The notes under the pieces: model-generated | What the model saw: only the letters and a program-made list of their open reading frames with translations | What the model was told of the DNA's origin: nothing | Databases searched by the model: none | In this document: piece by piece, positions 39,480 to 48,090 of the stretch | How positions within the stretch are numbered: position 1 is the first letter of the stretch | How the letters are laid out: each line of letters opens with the position of its first letter | Source: Sulfurimonas sp. | Lineage (GTDB): Bacteria > Campylobacterota > Campylobacteria > Campylobacterales > Sulfurimonadaceae | Length of the DNA stretch: 64,000 bases | Reading direction: 5' to 3' | Assembly (NCBI RefSeq): GCF_029027405.1 | Contig: NZ_CP093396.1 | Location: forward strand, 1,426,001-1,490,000 | Made by a program: the position numbers and the translations under genes

Positions 39480-40817
39480 TTGAAATATATAGTTTTAGTT
39501 TTTGTAGCGATACTTTTTGGGGCATGTTCTTCAAAAGAAGTTGTTGTAGAAAAAAATACAAAAGAAGAAAAACCAAGTAAAAACATAGAAATATCTGATT
39601 TAATTTATATTCCCCAAGATGTAGAGTTTTTTACAAAAGATTTGAATTCAACGAAAAAAATATATAAAATTCAAAAAAAATATGAAAAATATTATTTTAA
39701 TGTTTGGAACAATAGCAAACCAAGAGAAAGCGTAGAAGAAGTTAAATGGCCATTTTATTCATATAGAGTTGGCGGTAGTTATGGAGAAAATTTTGAATTA
39801 TTAAAGCAAAGTTTTTTTGATGAAATGTTAGAAAATGCAAACTTTAGCGAATATGCAACTTTAAATAAAAAAGCAATAACTTTAAGGGAAGTAAACATAA
39901 GAGCTTTCCCGACAATAAAGCCACTACTTAGAGACCCAACTATCGCAGGAGAGGGTTTTCCTTTTGATTATTTGCAAAATAGTACACTTCATGCAAATAA
40001 ACCACTATTTGTTTCCCATTATTCAAAAGATAAAGAGTGGGTTTATGTTTTTAGTAGTTTTACTTCTGGTTGGATAAAATCAAGTGAAATGGTTTTTTTA
40101 TCGCAAAAGCACGTAGATGCTTGGCAAAAAGCCCAGCAAGTTTTTTTTATAAAAGAAAACATCCCTTTTTATTCTAAAGATGGAACTTTCTTATTTCACT
40201 CAAAAATAGGAATGATGTTAGCCATCATATCTGAAGATGAAAATAAATATGAAGCTTTAGCTATCTCTTCATACAAAAACACTAAAGCGATGTTTCAAAG
40301 AGTTGAAATATCAAAAAGTATCGCAACAAAAGATGTGTTAAGTTTAAATAAAGAGGCACTCACAAACATAATGAGTGAAATGTTTAAATCTAATTATGGT
40401 TGGGGTGGCATCTACGGACAAAGAGATTGCTCTTCTATGCTGCGTGATTTATATGCTCCTTTTGGAATTTGGCTACCTAGAAACTCATCTCAACAAGCAA
40501 AAGTTGGTAAAATCATTTCACTTAAGCATCTAAATAATGAAGAAAAAATTAAAACCATTAAAGAAAAAGCCGTTCCGTTTGAGACTCTTTTATATAAAAA
40601 AGGGCATATTGTTTTATATGTTGGTATTTTTAATGGAGAAATCATTGTTTTTCATAATATTTGGGGCATTAAAACAAATGAAGAAGGTAGAGAGGGTAGA
40701 GTAGTGGTTGGAAAAGCTATTTTTAGTACTTTAAAAGTAGGAAGCAATATTGATGATTTTGATAAAGAGTCTGAGATTTTAAAAAATTTACAAAGTATGA
40801 ATATTTTAACGCAATAG
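39480..40817 (+). CDS. Lipoprotein peptidoglycan hydrolase, SH3 plus NlpC/P60 (C40)
   Basis: A 445-residue outer-envelope enzyme. The start is TTG at 39480. A signal peptide with lipobox FGAC gives an acylated Cys near residue 16. SH3-like domains occupy about residues 125-280 (ITLREVNIRAFPTIKPLLRD, and VSHYSKDKEWVYVFSSFTSG for the typical trp-containing strand). The C-terminal NlpC/P60 domain has the nucleophile in YGQRDCSSMLRDLY near residue 320, with the histidine in KKGHIVLYVG near residue 378. It probably cleaves peptide stems in the murein. It lies 16 bp after the S24 gene. Confidence 0.88.
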   Translation: MKYIVLVFVAILFGACSSKEVVVEKNTKEEKPSKNIEISDLIYIPQDVEFFTKDLNSTKKIYKIQKKYEKYYFNVWNNSKPRESVEEVKWPFYSYRVGGSYGENFELLKQSFFDEMLENANFSEYATLNKKAITLREVNIRAFPTIKPLLRDPTIAGEGFPFDYLQNSTLHANKPLFVSHYSKDKEWVYVFSSFTSGWIKSSEMVFLSQKHVDAWQKAQQVFFIKENIPFYSKDGTFLFHSKIGMMLAIISEDENKYEALAISSYKNTKAMFQRVEISKSIATKDVLSLNKEALTNIMSEMFKSNYGWGGIYGQRDCSSMLRDLYAPFGIWLPRNSSQQAKVGKIISLKHLNNEEKIKTIKEKAVPFETLLYKKGHIVLYVGIFNGEIIVFHNIWGIKTNEEGREGRVVVGKAIFSTLKVGSNIDDFDKESEILKNLQSMNILTQ

Positions 40818-40826
40818 CTTAGGGGG

Positions 40827-41132
40827 CTAAGCCTTGATGTCTAAAAGCGTGCCAATCATTTCGTCTTGCGTTTTAATAGCCGTCATATTAACTGCAGTTG
40901 CATCTTCGATGACTATTTGTTCTGGTAACTCTTTGCTTAAGTCAGTTTGAGAATTTGTCGAACCATTGTTATCTGATTTTCTAGTGTGAGTAGAGACAGA
41001 ATTTTCTTGATTTATAATTTTTGTGTCAGAAGGTAGATAAGCAGCTGAATTTACATTTGCGACATTGTTTGCATTTGTATTCATCATAGTTTGATGAGCT
41101 TGTATTGATGAAATATTATTTGAGATATTCAT
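40827..41132 (-). CDS. Mini rod-like protein with flagellar FlgB/FlgC-type termini
   Basis: A 101-residue protein. The N-terminus (SSIQAHQTMMNTNANNVANV, then NSAAY) resembles the D0 helix and ANNVANVNT signature of rod and hook proteins. The C-terminal helix (ATAVNMTAIKTQDEMIGTLL, then DIKA) matches the matching D0 C-terminus. The middle domain is replaced by a ~45-residue Ser/Asn/Thr-rich linker. It is therefore a shortened, orphan rod-like protein. No flagellar gene is adjacent; it faces the NlpC/P60 gene tail-to-tail (9 bp). A weak TATAAT-type -10 (reverse of 41159-41164) is upstream. Confidence 0.65.
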   Translation of the reverse strand: MNISNNISSIQAHQTMMNTNANNVANVNSAAYLPSDTKIINQENSVSTHTRKSDNNGSTNSQTDLSKELPEQIVIEDATAVNMTAIKTQDEMIGTLLDIKA

Positions 41133-41200
41133 AAACTTACTCCTTTTACCTAAAGTTCATTATAGTATTAAGAAACTAAAAGTAAGTTTATGCAAGAAAT

Positions 41201-42400
41201 TTAGTGTAAATCAGCGTTTAGTTTTATCTCTCTTGTTGAACGAGAAGCTGTAATCTCACCCGTCATAGAGTTTTGTCTAAAGTGGATACCATTGAAAAAT
41301 GCTAGTTGCTTAGCTTTGAAAACCTCGCCTTTCATATTAGCATTTGTATTTACTTCCATAATCTTTTTAAGCTCTGCTGGATAGATGCCAACTTTAGTAC
41401 CTTCTAAAATTGATAAACCTGCATCTATGATACAAGCATCTCCAAGAGGAATACCACAAGTTGAATTTGCACCTAAAAGAGTGTTTTTACCAATAGATAT
41501 AGGATTACCATCAGTTCCACTAAGTACTCCAAGTATAGAAGCACCACCACCAATATCAGAACCATCTCCAACAATAGCAGAAGAAGAAATACGACCTTCA
41601 ACCATAACAGAACCAGTTGTTCCCGCATTGAAGTTTATATATGAAGCACCTGGCATAACAGTAGTTCCAGCAGCTAACTGAGCGCCAAATCTTACTTTTG
41701 ATGTATCAAGTATTCTGGTGTTATCTTGAGGAATAACATGCTGTAAAAATCTTGGGAACTTATCAACAAAATCGATATGTGGATACTCATTTGCAAGTTT
41801 TAATTCTATTTCAAACTCTCTAAGGTAATCAAGCTCAATTGGCTCACCTTTTGACCAAGCAACATTAGGAAGTGATCCAAATGCACCATTTAGATTTATA
41901 TCTCTTAAAGGAACTTTTGCTTGAGAAAGTGCATATAATTTAAGGTAAGACGCTTCAACACTTTCTAATGGAGCATCATCAAAAATAAATGTAACTTTAA
42001 ACTCTCCATCATAACTTCCACTATTTATAATCTGTGCATAAAGGGCAGAAACAACTTGGATATTTTTGTGTGCATCTCCAAAAGCCTCATCCGAGTAAGG
42101 AGTAAAAGCTTTTAAGCAGCTTCTTAAAAAATCTAAGTTAATGTCAAAAACAATTTCACTTTGAGAAAAATCTACATTTTTACCTTGCTCTGCTAGTGCT
42201 TTAATAAAAATAGCAGCACTACCAAAGTTTTCATCCCAGTTTATCAATGGATAAGTTGCTTGAAGAGTTTTTTCAACATTCAATTGTCCTAAATCAATTC
42301 TACATATACCAAATGCTAAAGGATCTCTATATCCATCCGTTGTTGACTTTATATCTTGTATCAATGCTTTAAAAGCATCTGTCGTTTCAATAATTTGCAT
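41201..42400 (-). CDS. dapD: 2,3,4,5-tetrahydropyridine-2,6-dicarboxylate N-succinyltransferase
   Basis: A 399-residue trimeric left-handed beta-helix enzyme of the succinylase lysine/diaminopimelate pathway. The long N-terminal domain (~250 residues) is the epsilonproteobacterial form, distinct from the ~275-residue E. coli enzyme. The hexapeptide region is visible from about residue 235 (VRFGAQLAAGTTVMPGASYI, then VEGRISSSAIVGDGSDIGG), with the acyl-CoA region near LGANSTCGIPLGDAC. No other dap gene is nearby. Confidence 0.95.
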   Translation of the reverse strand: MQIIETTDAFKALIQDIKSTTDGYRDPLAFGICRIDLGQLNVEKTLQATYPLINWDENFGSAAIFIKALAEQGKNVDFSQSEIVFDINLDFLRSCLKAFTPYSDEAFGDAHKNIQVVSALYAQIINSGSYDGEFKVTFIFDDAPLESVEASYLKLYALSQAKVPLRDINLNGAFGSLPNVAWSKGEPIELDYLREFEIELKLANEYPHIDFVDKFPRFLQHVIPQDNTRILDTSKVRFGAQLAAGTTVMPGASYINFNAGTTGSVMVEGRISSSAIVGDGSDIGGGASILGVLSGTDGNPISIGKNTLLGANSTCGIPLGDACIIDAGLSILEGTKVGIYPAELKKIMEVNTNANMKGEVFKAKQLAFFNGIHFRQNSMTGEITASRSTREIKLNADLH

Positions 42401-42475
42401 GAATTCTCGCTTAAGTAATTTAATGGTGGAATTATACTCAAAAACTACTAATAAAGTTTTATATATACTTGCATT

Positions 42476-42979
42476 ATGGATAAATGGTTAGAATATTTAA
42501 AAGATAATGACTACATGAGAGTTAAAAAATATATCAAAGATGGCGCTGATGTCAACGAAGCAAACGAAAACGAAGAATCAGTTTTAGCTTGTGCCATTCA
42601 AAAAAGATGTGATTTTGACTTATTGATGCTACTTATTGATAATGGTGCAGATATAGATGAGTTTGATGATGAAGGTGTCAGCATCTTAGATAATGCTATT
42701 GCATACAACTCGATTGAATTAGTGAAATATATGATAGATAAAGGTGTTGATGTAAATAGAACCAACAGAAGAAGTAAGTTTACACCACTGATGGGCGTTG
42801 CCTGTTATGGAAGAGTAGAAATAGGAAAACTTTTTTTAGAAAATGGTGTTAACAAAGAAGCAGTTGATATGAAAGGATTCAAAGCAACTGATTTTGCTAG
42901 AAAGATGAATAAGAAAAGCATCTTAGAACTTTTAGATTATGACGAAAGTAGTCCACAGAACAGGTCTTATGCTAGATGA
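42476..42979 (+). CDS. Ankyrin-repeat protein
   Basis: A 167-residue protein made almost wholly of ankyrin repeats (about four, starting near residue 12: YMRVKKYIKDGADVNEANEN, then LLMLLIDNGADIDEFDDEGV, YMIDKGVDVNRTNRRSKFT and LFLENGVNKEAVDMKGFKA). No signal peptide or membrane segment is seen, so it is probably a cytoplasmic binding protein. The partner is unknown. It converges with the ribbon-helix-helix gene, with a one-base gap. Confidence 0.88.
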   Translation: MDKWLEYLKDNDYMRVKKYIKDGADVNEANENEESVLACAIQKRCDFDLLMLLIDNGADIDEFDDEGVSILDNAIAYNSIELVKYMIDKGVDVNRTNRRSKFTPLMGVACYGRVEIGKLFLENGVNKEAVDMKGFKATDFARKMNKKSILELLDYDESSPQNRSYAR

Positions 42980-42980
42980 T

Positions 42981-43172
42981 TTAGTTAAAAAACTTTCCTT
43001 GTTTTTCATTATCTAATGGTTTTCTTTTCTCTTTTGCTAGCCATTCCTGTAAAAGAGACTCTATTACTTTGCTTAAGCTCATTTTATATCTTCCTCTTGA
43101 ATATTTCATTGATTCATCCCAAGTTGTTCTATCTATAAGAAGACTTCTTGTTATCTCATCTTTTGGCTTCAT
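42981..43172 (-). CDS. Small ribbon-helix-helix-like DNA-binding protein
   Basis: A 63-residue basic protein. TRSLLIDRTTWDESMKYSRG gives a candidate beta strand and first helix; KMSLSKVIESLLQEWL near residue 30 gives the second helix with the family-like SLSKVIESLL pattern. The Lys-rich tail follows. It resembles CopG/Arc-type antitoxin or plasmid regulators, but no toxin gene is adjacent. An 18-bp palindrome 12 bp upstream of the ATG is a likely autoregulatory operator. The identification is moderate because the fold is short. Confidence 0.6.
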   Translation of the reverse strand: MKPKDEITRSLLIDRTTWDESMKYSRGRYKMSLSKVIESLLQEWLAKEKRKPLDNEKQGKFFN

Positions 43173-43183
43173 GATTACCTCAA

Positions 43184-43201
43184 TATATAGTATACTATAT
43201 A
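43184..43201. promoter_or_regulatory. 18-bp perfect palindrome upstream of ribbon-helix-helix gene
   Basis: TATATAGTATACTATATA is perfectly self-complementary with its axis at 43192/43193. It ends 12 bp upstream of the ribbon-helix-helix gene start (43172, minus strand) and lies 72 bp before the EAL-HDOD gene (43273, plus strand). Its place suits a dimeric autoregulator that could also affect the divergent gene. Confidence 0.55.
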
Positions 43202-43272
43202 GTACCTATCTTTGGCTTGTTGTATGCTTAAGATTACTCTTGTATAATTATGAAAAATATAAAGAATTGAAA

Positions 43273-44511
43273 ATGAACAAAAGTTTATATATTGCAAGAC
43301 AACCAATTTTAGATATGAACGAAAATATTTTTGCTTACGAACTGCTATATAGAGACACCTTGCAAAGTTCAAATATTAAAAATGATAGACACGCAACAGT
43401 TACTGTTTTAAGTAATGTTTTAAATAAATTTGGTGTAAAAAGTTTATTGTCAAAATACAAAGCATTTATAAAAACAGATAAAAAATTTCTTTTGCATGAT
43501 GTTATATTTTGTATTCCTAAAGAGCATTTTATTTTTTCAATTGGAGCAAATATAGATTTTAGCGAATTAGTTGAACAAAGAATAATAAAACTTCATGAGA
43601 TGGGCTACACACTTGCAATAAATGATGTTCTTTTATCTATCGATATAATTGATAAGTTTTTTTCAATACTAAAGTATATATCATACTTTAAAGTAGATAT
43701 CAACACTTTAGCATCTGCTGTTGAAAAACTTAAACAATACCATATTAAAACTATATTTACAAAGGTTGAAACTTATGAGATGTTTGAAAAAGCAAAATCA
43801 CTTAATGGTGATTTTGTTCAAGGTTATTTTTTCTCTAAGCCAAAAGTGCTACAGCAAGAAAATTTTGATCCAAATTCTCTAAAAACTATTAATTTATGTA
43901 ATTTTATTATGAGCGATGCAAGTATCGATGATATTGTTGATGAGTTTGAAAATAATCATGCGATGTCTTTACAACTTTTAAAATTTATAAATTCAGGCTC
44001 TTTTTACTTTAGAAATAAAATATCCTCAATTAGACAAATACTTACATTGATGGGTAGAACACCATTAACAGAGTGGCTTATGCTTATGGTTTACTCAACA
44101 AACTTATTGGATGAAGATTCAGAGACAGAAACACCACTTTTAAACCTTCTTCAAAATAGAACAAACCTTATGGTCGCTGTTTCCAAGCAGATAGAAAATA
44201 GTAATATTCAAGACTTAACATCTAAGGTTTATTTTCTTGGAGTTATATCGTTATTAGATAGTCTCTGTAATGTAAAAATGGAAACTATTTTAGAAGAACT
44301 GAGTATAGATAATGAAATTAAAGATGCTTTAGTTAGCGAAGAAAGTATACTTGGAGAGATATATATGTTTACAAAAAATATAGAAACATTTAATGCTAAA
44401 GGTGTAGAGACTTTTTGTAATAAATATCACATAAAAATAGATAAGTTAAAGAAACTTACTTTTGATGTTCTTCAAAGTGCAACAGAGTTTAAAAGCTCAA
44501 AAAGCAAGTAG
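43273..44511 (+). CDS. EAL-HDOD signalling protein (YuxH family)
   Basis: A 412-residue cytoplasmic protein. The N-terminal EAL-type domain (residues ~1-195) opens with YIARQPILDMNENIFAYELL, where the catalytic EAL motif is changed to ELL and metal-binding residues are not obvious, so phosphodiesterase activity is unlikely. The C-terminal HDOD domain (~200-400) has ENNHAMSLQLLKFINSGSFY and ISSIRQILTLMGRTPLTEW. Such proteins act as adaptors in chemotaxis, motility or stress signalling. The ATG at 43273 is chosen; the upstream in-frame extension would run through the palindrome and neighbouring gene. Confidence 0.88.
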   Translation: MNKSLYIARQPILDMNENIFAYELLYRDTLQSSNIKNDRHATVTVLSNVLNKFGVKSLLSKYKAFIKTDKKFLLHDVIFCIPKEHFIFSIGANIDFSELVEQRIIKLHEMGYTLAINDVLLSIDIIDKFFSILKYISYFKVDINTLASAVEKLKQYHIKTIFTKVETYEMFEKAKSLNGDFVQGYFFSKPKVLQQENFDPNSLKTINLCNFIMSDASIDDIVDEFENNHAMSLQLLKFINSGSFYFRNKISSIRQILTLMGRTPLTEWLMLMVYSTNLLDEDSETETPLLNLLQNRTNLMVAVSKQIENSNIQDLTSKVYFLGVISLLDSLCNVKMETILEELSIDNEIKDALVSEESILGEIYMFTKNIETFNAKGVETFCNKYHIKIDKLKKLTFDVLQSATEFKSSKSK

Positions 44512-44512
44512 A

Positions 44513-45118
44513 TTACGCACTTTGTAAAAGTTTAACAAAGTTTTTATAGCTATCAACAACTTCTTGATTTTTTCTATTTTGTATGTAAAATTCTATTGCT
44601 TTTTTCCCAAGTCTAGGTATTTCATTTTTAACAGCCCAAGAACTTACTGTTCCTTCTGGTACTTCTAGTATTTGAGCAAGGTTTTTTTGAGTTATGGATA
44701 GTGTAGTGCAAACATCTTTTACAATATTCATTTTTACTTTTTTCTTTTTTCTTGGAGGCTTAACTAAGTCCATAGCTTGAGGTTCATGTTTTATGCTATT
44801 TATATTTTCAGAATTATTTTCTAGCCACTCGATGACATCTGTCGCGTTGAGTATCCACTCTCTTGAGTTTAATAATTTTACAACTTCATTGCAAAATATT
44901 GTTGCATATTTTGTTGCAATTTCTGTATCGCTTACTTGATAAAGAATTGAAAATGATAGCTGAACAGAACCAGAACTACCAGTTCCCCAATCAAATCCAT
45001 CTTTTGATTTAGAAAAAAGCTTATAGTTTGAAGGTAGCTCAACTTCTCCATAGGTTACATATCTATTTCCAAGTAATGCTTTGTACCCTTTAAATACATA
45101 GTTATTTCTTGTTGTCAT
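44513..45118 (-). CDS. DUF6166-like domain fused to helix-turn-helix, putative regulator
   Basis: A 201-residue protein with two parts. The N-terminal ~110 residues (YKALLGNRYVTYGEVELPSN, then SKDGFDWGTGSSGSVQLSFS, and a later WILNATDVIEWLENN) match the pattern I associate with DUF6166, a domain of unknown role. After a basic linker (PPRKKKKVK), the C-terminal ~70 residues contain a helix-turn-helix (LSITQKNLAQILEVPEGTVS near residue 142). It lies next to a 41-residue membrane peptide gene on the same strand. The fusion suggests the DUF is a sensing or binding module for a DNA-binding protein. Confidence 0.6.
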   Translation of the reverse strand: MTTRNNYVFKGYKALLGNRYVTYGEVELPSNYKLFSKSKDGFDWGTGSSGSVQLSFSILYQVSDTEIATKYATIFCNEVVKLLNSREWILNATDVIEWLENNSENINSIKHEPQAMDLVKPPRKKKKVKMNIVKDVCTTLSITQKNLAQILEVPEGTVSSWAVKNEIPRLGKKAIEFYIQNRKNQEVVDSYKNFVKLLQSA

Positions 45119-45127
45119 AATTCTCTC

Positions 45128-45253
45128 TTATATTTTAAATGTATAATGTTTTTTGTTATATTTAGAATTTTCTTTTTTTTTGAAAAAAGAAAATCTATAA
45201 ATAACATAACTAATTATCACTAGCAATAAAAATACCAATAACCAAACTAACAT
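45128..45253 (-). CDS. 41-residue membrane peptide
   Basis: The ATG at 45253 is preceded by AAGGA at a spacing of 8. The product starts with a strong hydrophobic helix (MLVWLLVFLLLVIISYVIY) and ends in a basic tail (SFFKKKENSKYNKKHYTFK). It ends 9 bp before the DUF6166-HTH gene and should be co-transcribed. Small membrane peptides of this layout can be type I toxins or accessory membrane proteins; I see no antisense RNA evidence. Confidence 0.5.
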   Translation of the reverse strand: MLVWLLVFLLLVIISYVIYRFSFFKKKENSKYNKKHYTFKI

Positions 45254-45358
45254 GATTAAATTCCTTGATTTATGATATATTTATATCGACAAAATCTATA
45301 ATTTATTAATATTTTTGTTTATTTTAAGTAATATTGCACATTAATTTAAGGAAAAAAA

Positions 45359-45646
45359 ATGTCAAATATAGAAAAATTAGAAGAACTTCTTATCAAAAGT
45401 GTTATACCAGATATAGAAGAAAGACTAGATGAAATCTTTGAAGAAATCGCTGATAACAAAGAAGCAAGTGAAGAAGCAAAAGGCGAAATAGAAGAGTTAA
45501 GAGAATTTAAAGAAGATCTTAAAGATGTTTTAGATGACATAACTGCAGGTGACCTTGATGAAGAAGAAGCTAAAGAATTGATAGCAGATATTTTAGACGC
45601 ACAAAAAGGCGATGAAGAAGATTTCGGATTTAAAGAAGAAGACTAG
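45359..45646 (+). CDS. Small, very acidic helical protein
   Basis: A 95-residue protein with roughly four in ten residues Glu or Asp, and predicted to be almost all helix (VIPDIEERLDEIFEEIADNK, then EEAKGEIEELREFKEDLKD). No family is recognised. AAGG at 45348-45351 precedes the ATG. It lies 59 bp before the MMPL exporter gene; the intergenic region has no obvious terminator, so it may be the first gene of that transcript. The role is unknown. Confidence 0.65.
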   Translation: MSNIEKLEELLIKSVIPDIEERLDEIFEEIADNKEASEEAKGEIEELREFKEDLKDVLDDITAGDLDEEEAKELIADILDAQKGDEEDFGFKEED

Positions 45647-45705
45647 CATTAACATTCCCCTAATATAGAAATAATACTATTTTGAATTATGAAATAGGGG
45701 AATAA

Positions 45706-48090
45706 ATGAACTGGCGTAGTAAAACTGAAGCTTCCTTGGAGGCGATGGGTGAGCAAATCACTCAAAATCCAATAAAAATAATATTTCTTATTTTGTTACT
45801 TAGTACCGCTATTATCTCATATTTACCAAAAATAACTATTGACACATCGACAGAAGGCTTTTTGCACGAAAGTGATCCTGCATTAGTTAGATATGAAGCT
45901 TTTAAAGAGCAGTTTGGTCAAGATGAAAAAATCATGGTTGTTGTTAGAGGTAAAAATATCTTTGAGAAGGCATTTTTAGAAAGACTGCAAGCTCTGCATC
46001 TAGAACTAGAAAATAATATACCTCACCTTAATGATATTACTTCTCTTATAAATGCGAGAAATACAAGAGGTGAAGGTGATCAGCTAATAGTTGAAGATTT
46101 ATTTGAAAAGTTTCCAAAGAACGCACAAGAGTTAGAACTAAAAAAGAATCTAGCTGTAAACAGTGTAATGTATAAAAACCTTCTTCTTAGTGAAGATCTT
46201 ACTCTTACTACTATCATCTTAGAACCAAGTGCGTATGAAGGCTCAAGTGGTGGAGATGATTTAGATGGATTTTCAGATGATGAATCAACAGAGAAACTAG
46301 AGTTTCTAAAAGACACTTCAAAGAGCGAGATGGTTGGAGCAGCTGAAGAAATAGCAAAAAAATTTAGTGCAGAGAATTTTGATGTATTTATCGCCGGTTC
46401 ACTTGCTGTAAATGACTTTAATAAGCGCGCAGTTCAAAAAGATATGCAAAAGTTCGTAAAACTTGTTCTTCTAATGATGATGATATTTCTCTTTGTAGTG
46501 TTTAGAAGAGTGAGTGCGGTAATTTTGCCTATTTTTATCGTAGGACTATCACTACTTACTACTATGGGAACTATGGCGCTTGTTGGAACTCCTATAACTA
46601 TTCCTACTCAGATTCTTCCATCATTTTTATTGGCAGTTGGCATCGGGGCAGTTGTGCATCTACTAGCAATGTTTTTTAACCATTTAAACGAAAACTCAGA
46701 TAAAAATAAAGCTATTTCTTACGCTCTTGGGCATTCAGGGCTTGCTATTATTATGACATCTTTAACAACTGCGGCAGGATTACTTTCATTTTCTACTGCG
46801 GCTATTGCACCTATTGCTGACTTGGGAATCTTTGCTGCGGTTGGAGTTATGATAGCTTTAGTAAATACTTTAATTACTCTACCAGCGATGTTAGCGCTAC
46901 TACCTTTGAAACCAGCAAAACAAAAGCATATTGAAAAAACTAAAAAAATGGATAAGCTTTTAACTAATATAGCTCTTTTTAGCGTTGATCATGCAAAAAC
47001 AATTGTATCAGCAAGTGTGATAATCATAATAGCATCTATCTTTTTTGCAACTAAAGTCAACTTTACACATGACCCATTAAGTTGGCAACCTGATAACTCA
47101 CCAATAAAACTATCAACACAAATAGTAGATAGAGAACTAAAAGGTTCTGTTACTATGGAAGTTATAATAGATACAAAAAAAGAGAATGGTCTATATAATT
47201 CAGAACTTCTAAAAAAGATTGATTTAGTTGTTCGTAAAGCAGAGGCTATACAAAACGATAAGTATTTTGTAGGTAAAGGTTGGAGTGTAGCTGAAGTCTT
47301 AAAAGAGATTCATAGAGCATTACACGAAAACGATGAAGCTTTCTACGCCATAACAGAAAATAATGCTCTTATCCCTCAAGAGTTTTTACTTTTTGAAAAT
47401 AGTGGAAGTGATGATCTTGAAGATTTGGTAGATTCATCATTTTCTAAGGCTCGTGTAACATTTAAACTACCATGGATGGAAGCAGGGCAGTATGAAGAGT
47501 TATCTCAAGAAATAATTTCTTTAATGAAGAGTGAGCTTGGAAGTGATGTAGAGATTACTGTTACAGGAATGGTTCCACTCTTTCAAAGAACTCTCTCTGC
47601 TGCGATGAGTTCAATGGCTACAAGTTACATAACAGCCTTTATACTTATAGCTATTATGATGATGATTCTACTTGGAAGCTTTAAAATCGGTCTGACAAGT
47701 ATGATACCAAATGTTCTTCCAATTATAATGGCTTTAGGATTTATGGCCATAGTTGATATGCCTCTTGATATGTTTACGATGCTAGTCGGTGCCATAGTTA
47801 TAGGACTATCAGTTGATGATACTGTCCACTTCTTTCATAACTTTGCTAGATACCACCATCAAGGATTAGGAACAAGAGAGTCTGTTGTAAAAACTATGAC
47901 AGGAACTGGTCGCGCACTTGTTGCAACGAGTGTTGTTCTCTCTTTAGGCTTCTTTGTCTATATGTTCGCATCTCTTAGTAACCTCATAAACTTTGGAATA
48001 CTAGCAGGTGGCTCAATAACTATAGCGCTTATCTCAAACATAATACTTGGGCCAGCACTTCTTACTCTAATAACTAAGGATACAAAATGA
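45706..48090 (+). CDS. MMPL/RND-superfamily exporter
   Basis: A 794-residue inner-membrane protein with two similar halves, each with a large periplasmic loop followed by a bundle of transmembrane helices. This is the arrangement of the RND/MMPL exporters (COG1033-like) that move lipids or hopanoid-like molecules. The family motifs include LAVGIGAVVHLLAMFFNHL near residue 310 and VIGLSVDDTVHFFHNFARYH near residue 698, where the conserved Asp pair is expected. It overlaps the LolA-like gene by 4 bp, which suggests a functional unit with that protein and the barrel. The cargo is unknown. Confidence 0.9.
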   Translation: MNWRSKTEASLEAMGEQITQNPIKIIFLILLLSTAIISYLPKITIDTSTEGFLHESDPALVRYEAFKEQFGQDEKIMVVVRGKNIFEKAFLERLQALHLELENNIPHLNDITSLINARNTRGEGDQLIVEDLFEKFPKNAQELELKKNLAVNSVMYKNLLLSEDLTLTTIILEPSAYEGSSGGDDLDGFSDDESTEKLEFLKDTSKSEMVGAAEEIAKKFSAENFDVFIAGSLAVNDFNKRAVQKDMQKFVKLVLLMMMIFLFVVFRRVSAVILPIFIVGLSLLTTMGTMALVGTPITIPTQILPSFLLAVGIGAVVHLLAMFFNHLNENSDKNKAISYALGHSGLAIIMTSLTTAAGLLSFSTAAIAPIADLGIFAAVGVMIALVNTLITLPAMLALLPLKPAKQKHIEKTKKMDKLLTNIALFSVDHAKTIVSASVIIIIASIFFATKVNFTHDPLSWQPDNSPIKLSTQIVDRELKGSVTMEVIIDTKKENGLYNSELLKKIDLVVRKAEAIQNDKYFVGKGWSVAEVLKEIHRALHENDEAFYAITENNALIPQEFLLFENSGSDDLEDLVDSSFSKARVTFKLPWMEAGQYEELSQEIISLMKSELGSDVEITVTGMVPLFQRTLSAAMSSMATSYITAFILIAIMMMILLGSFKIGLTSMIPNVLPIIMALGFMAIVDMPLDMFTMLVGAIVIGLSVDDTVHFFHNFARYHHQGLGTRESVVKTMTGTGRALVATSVVLSLGFFVYMFASLSNLINFGILAGGSITIALISNIILGPALLTLITKDTK

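Noticed and set aside
43069..43272. N-terminal extension of the EAL-HDOD protein
   Set aside because: It would run through the palindrome and the opposite-strand ribbon-helix-helix gene; the ATG at 43273 starts the family domain (YIARQPIL).
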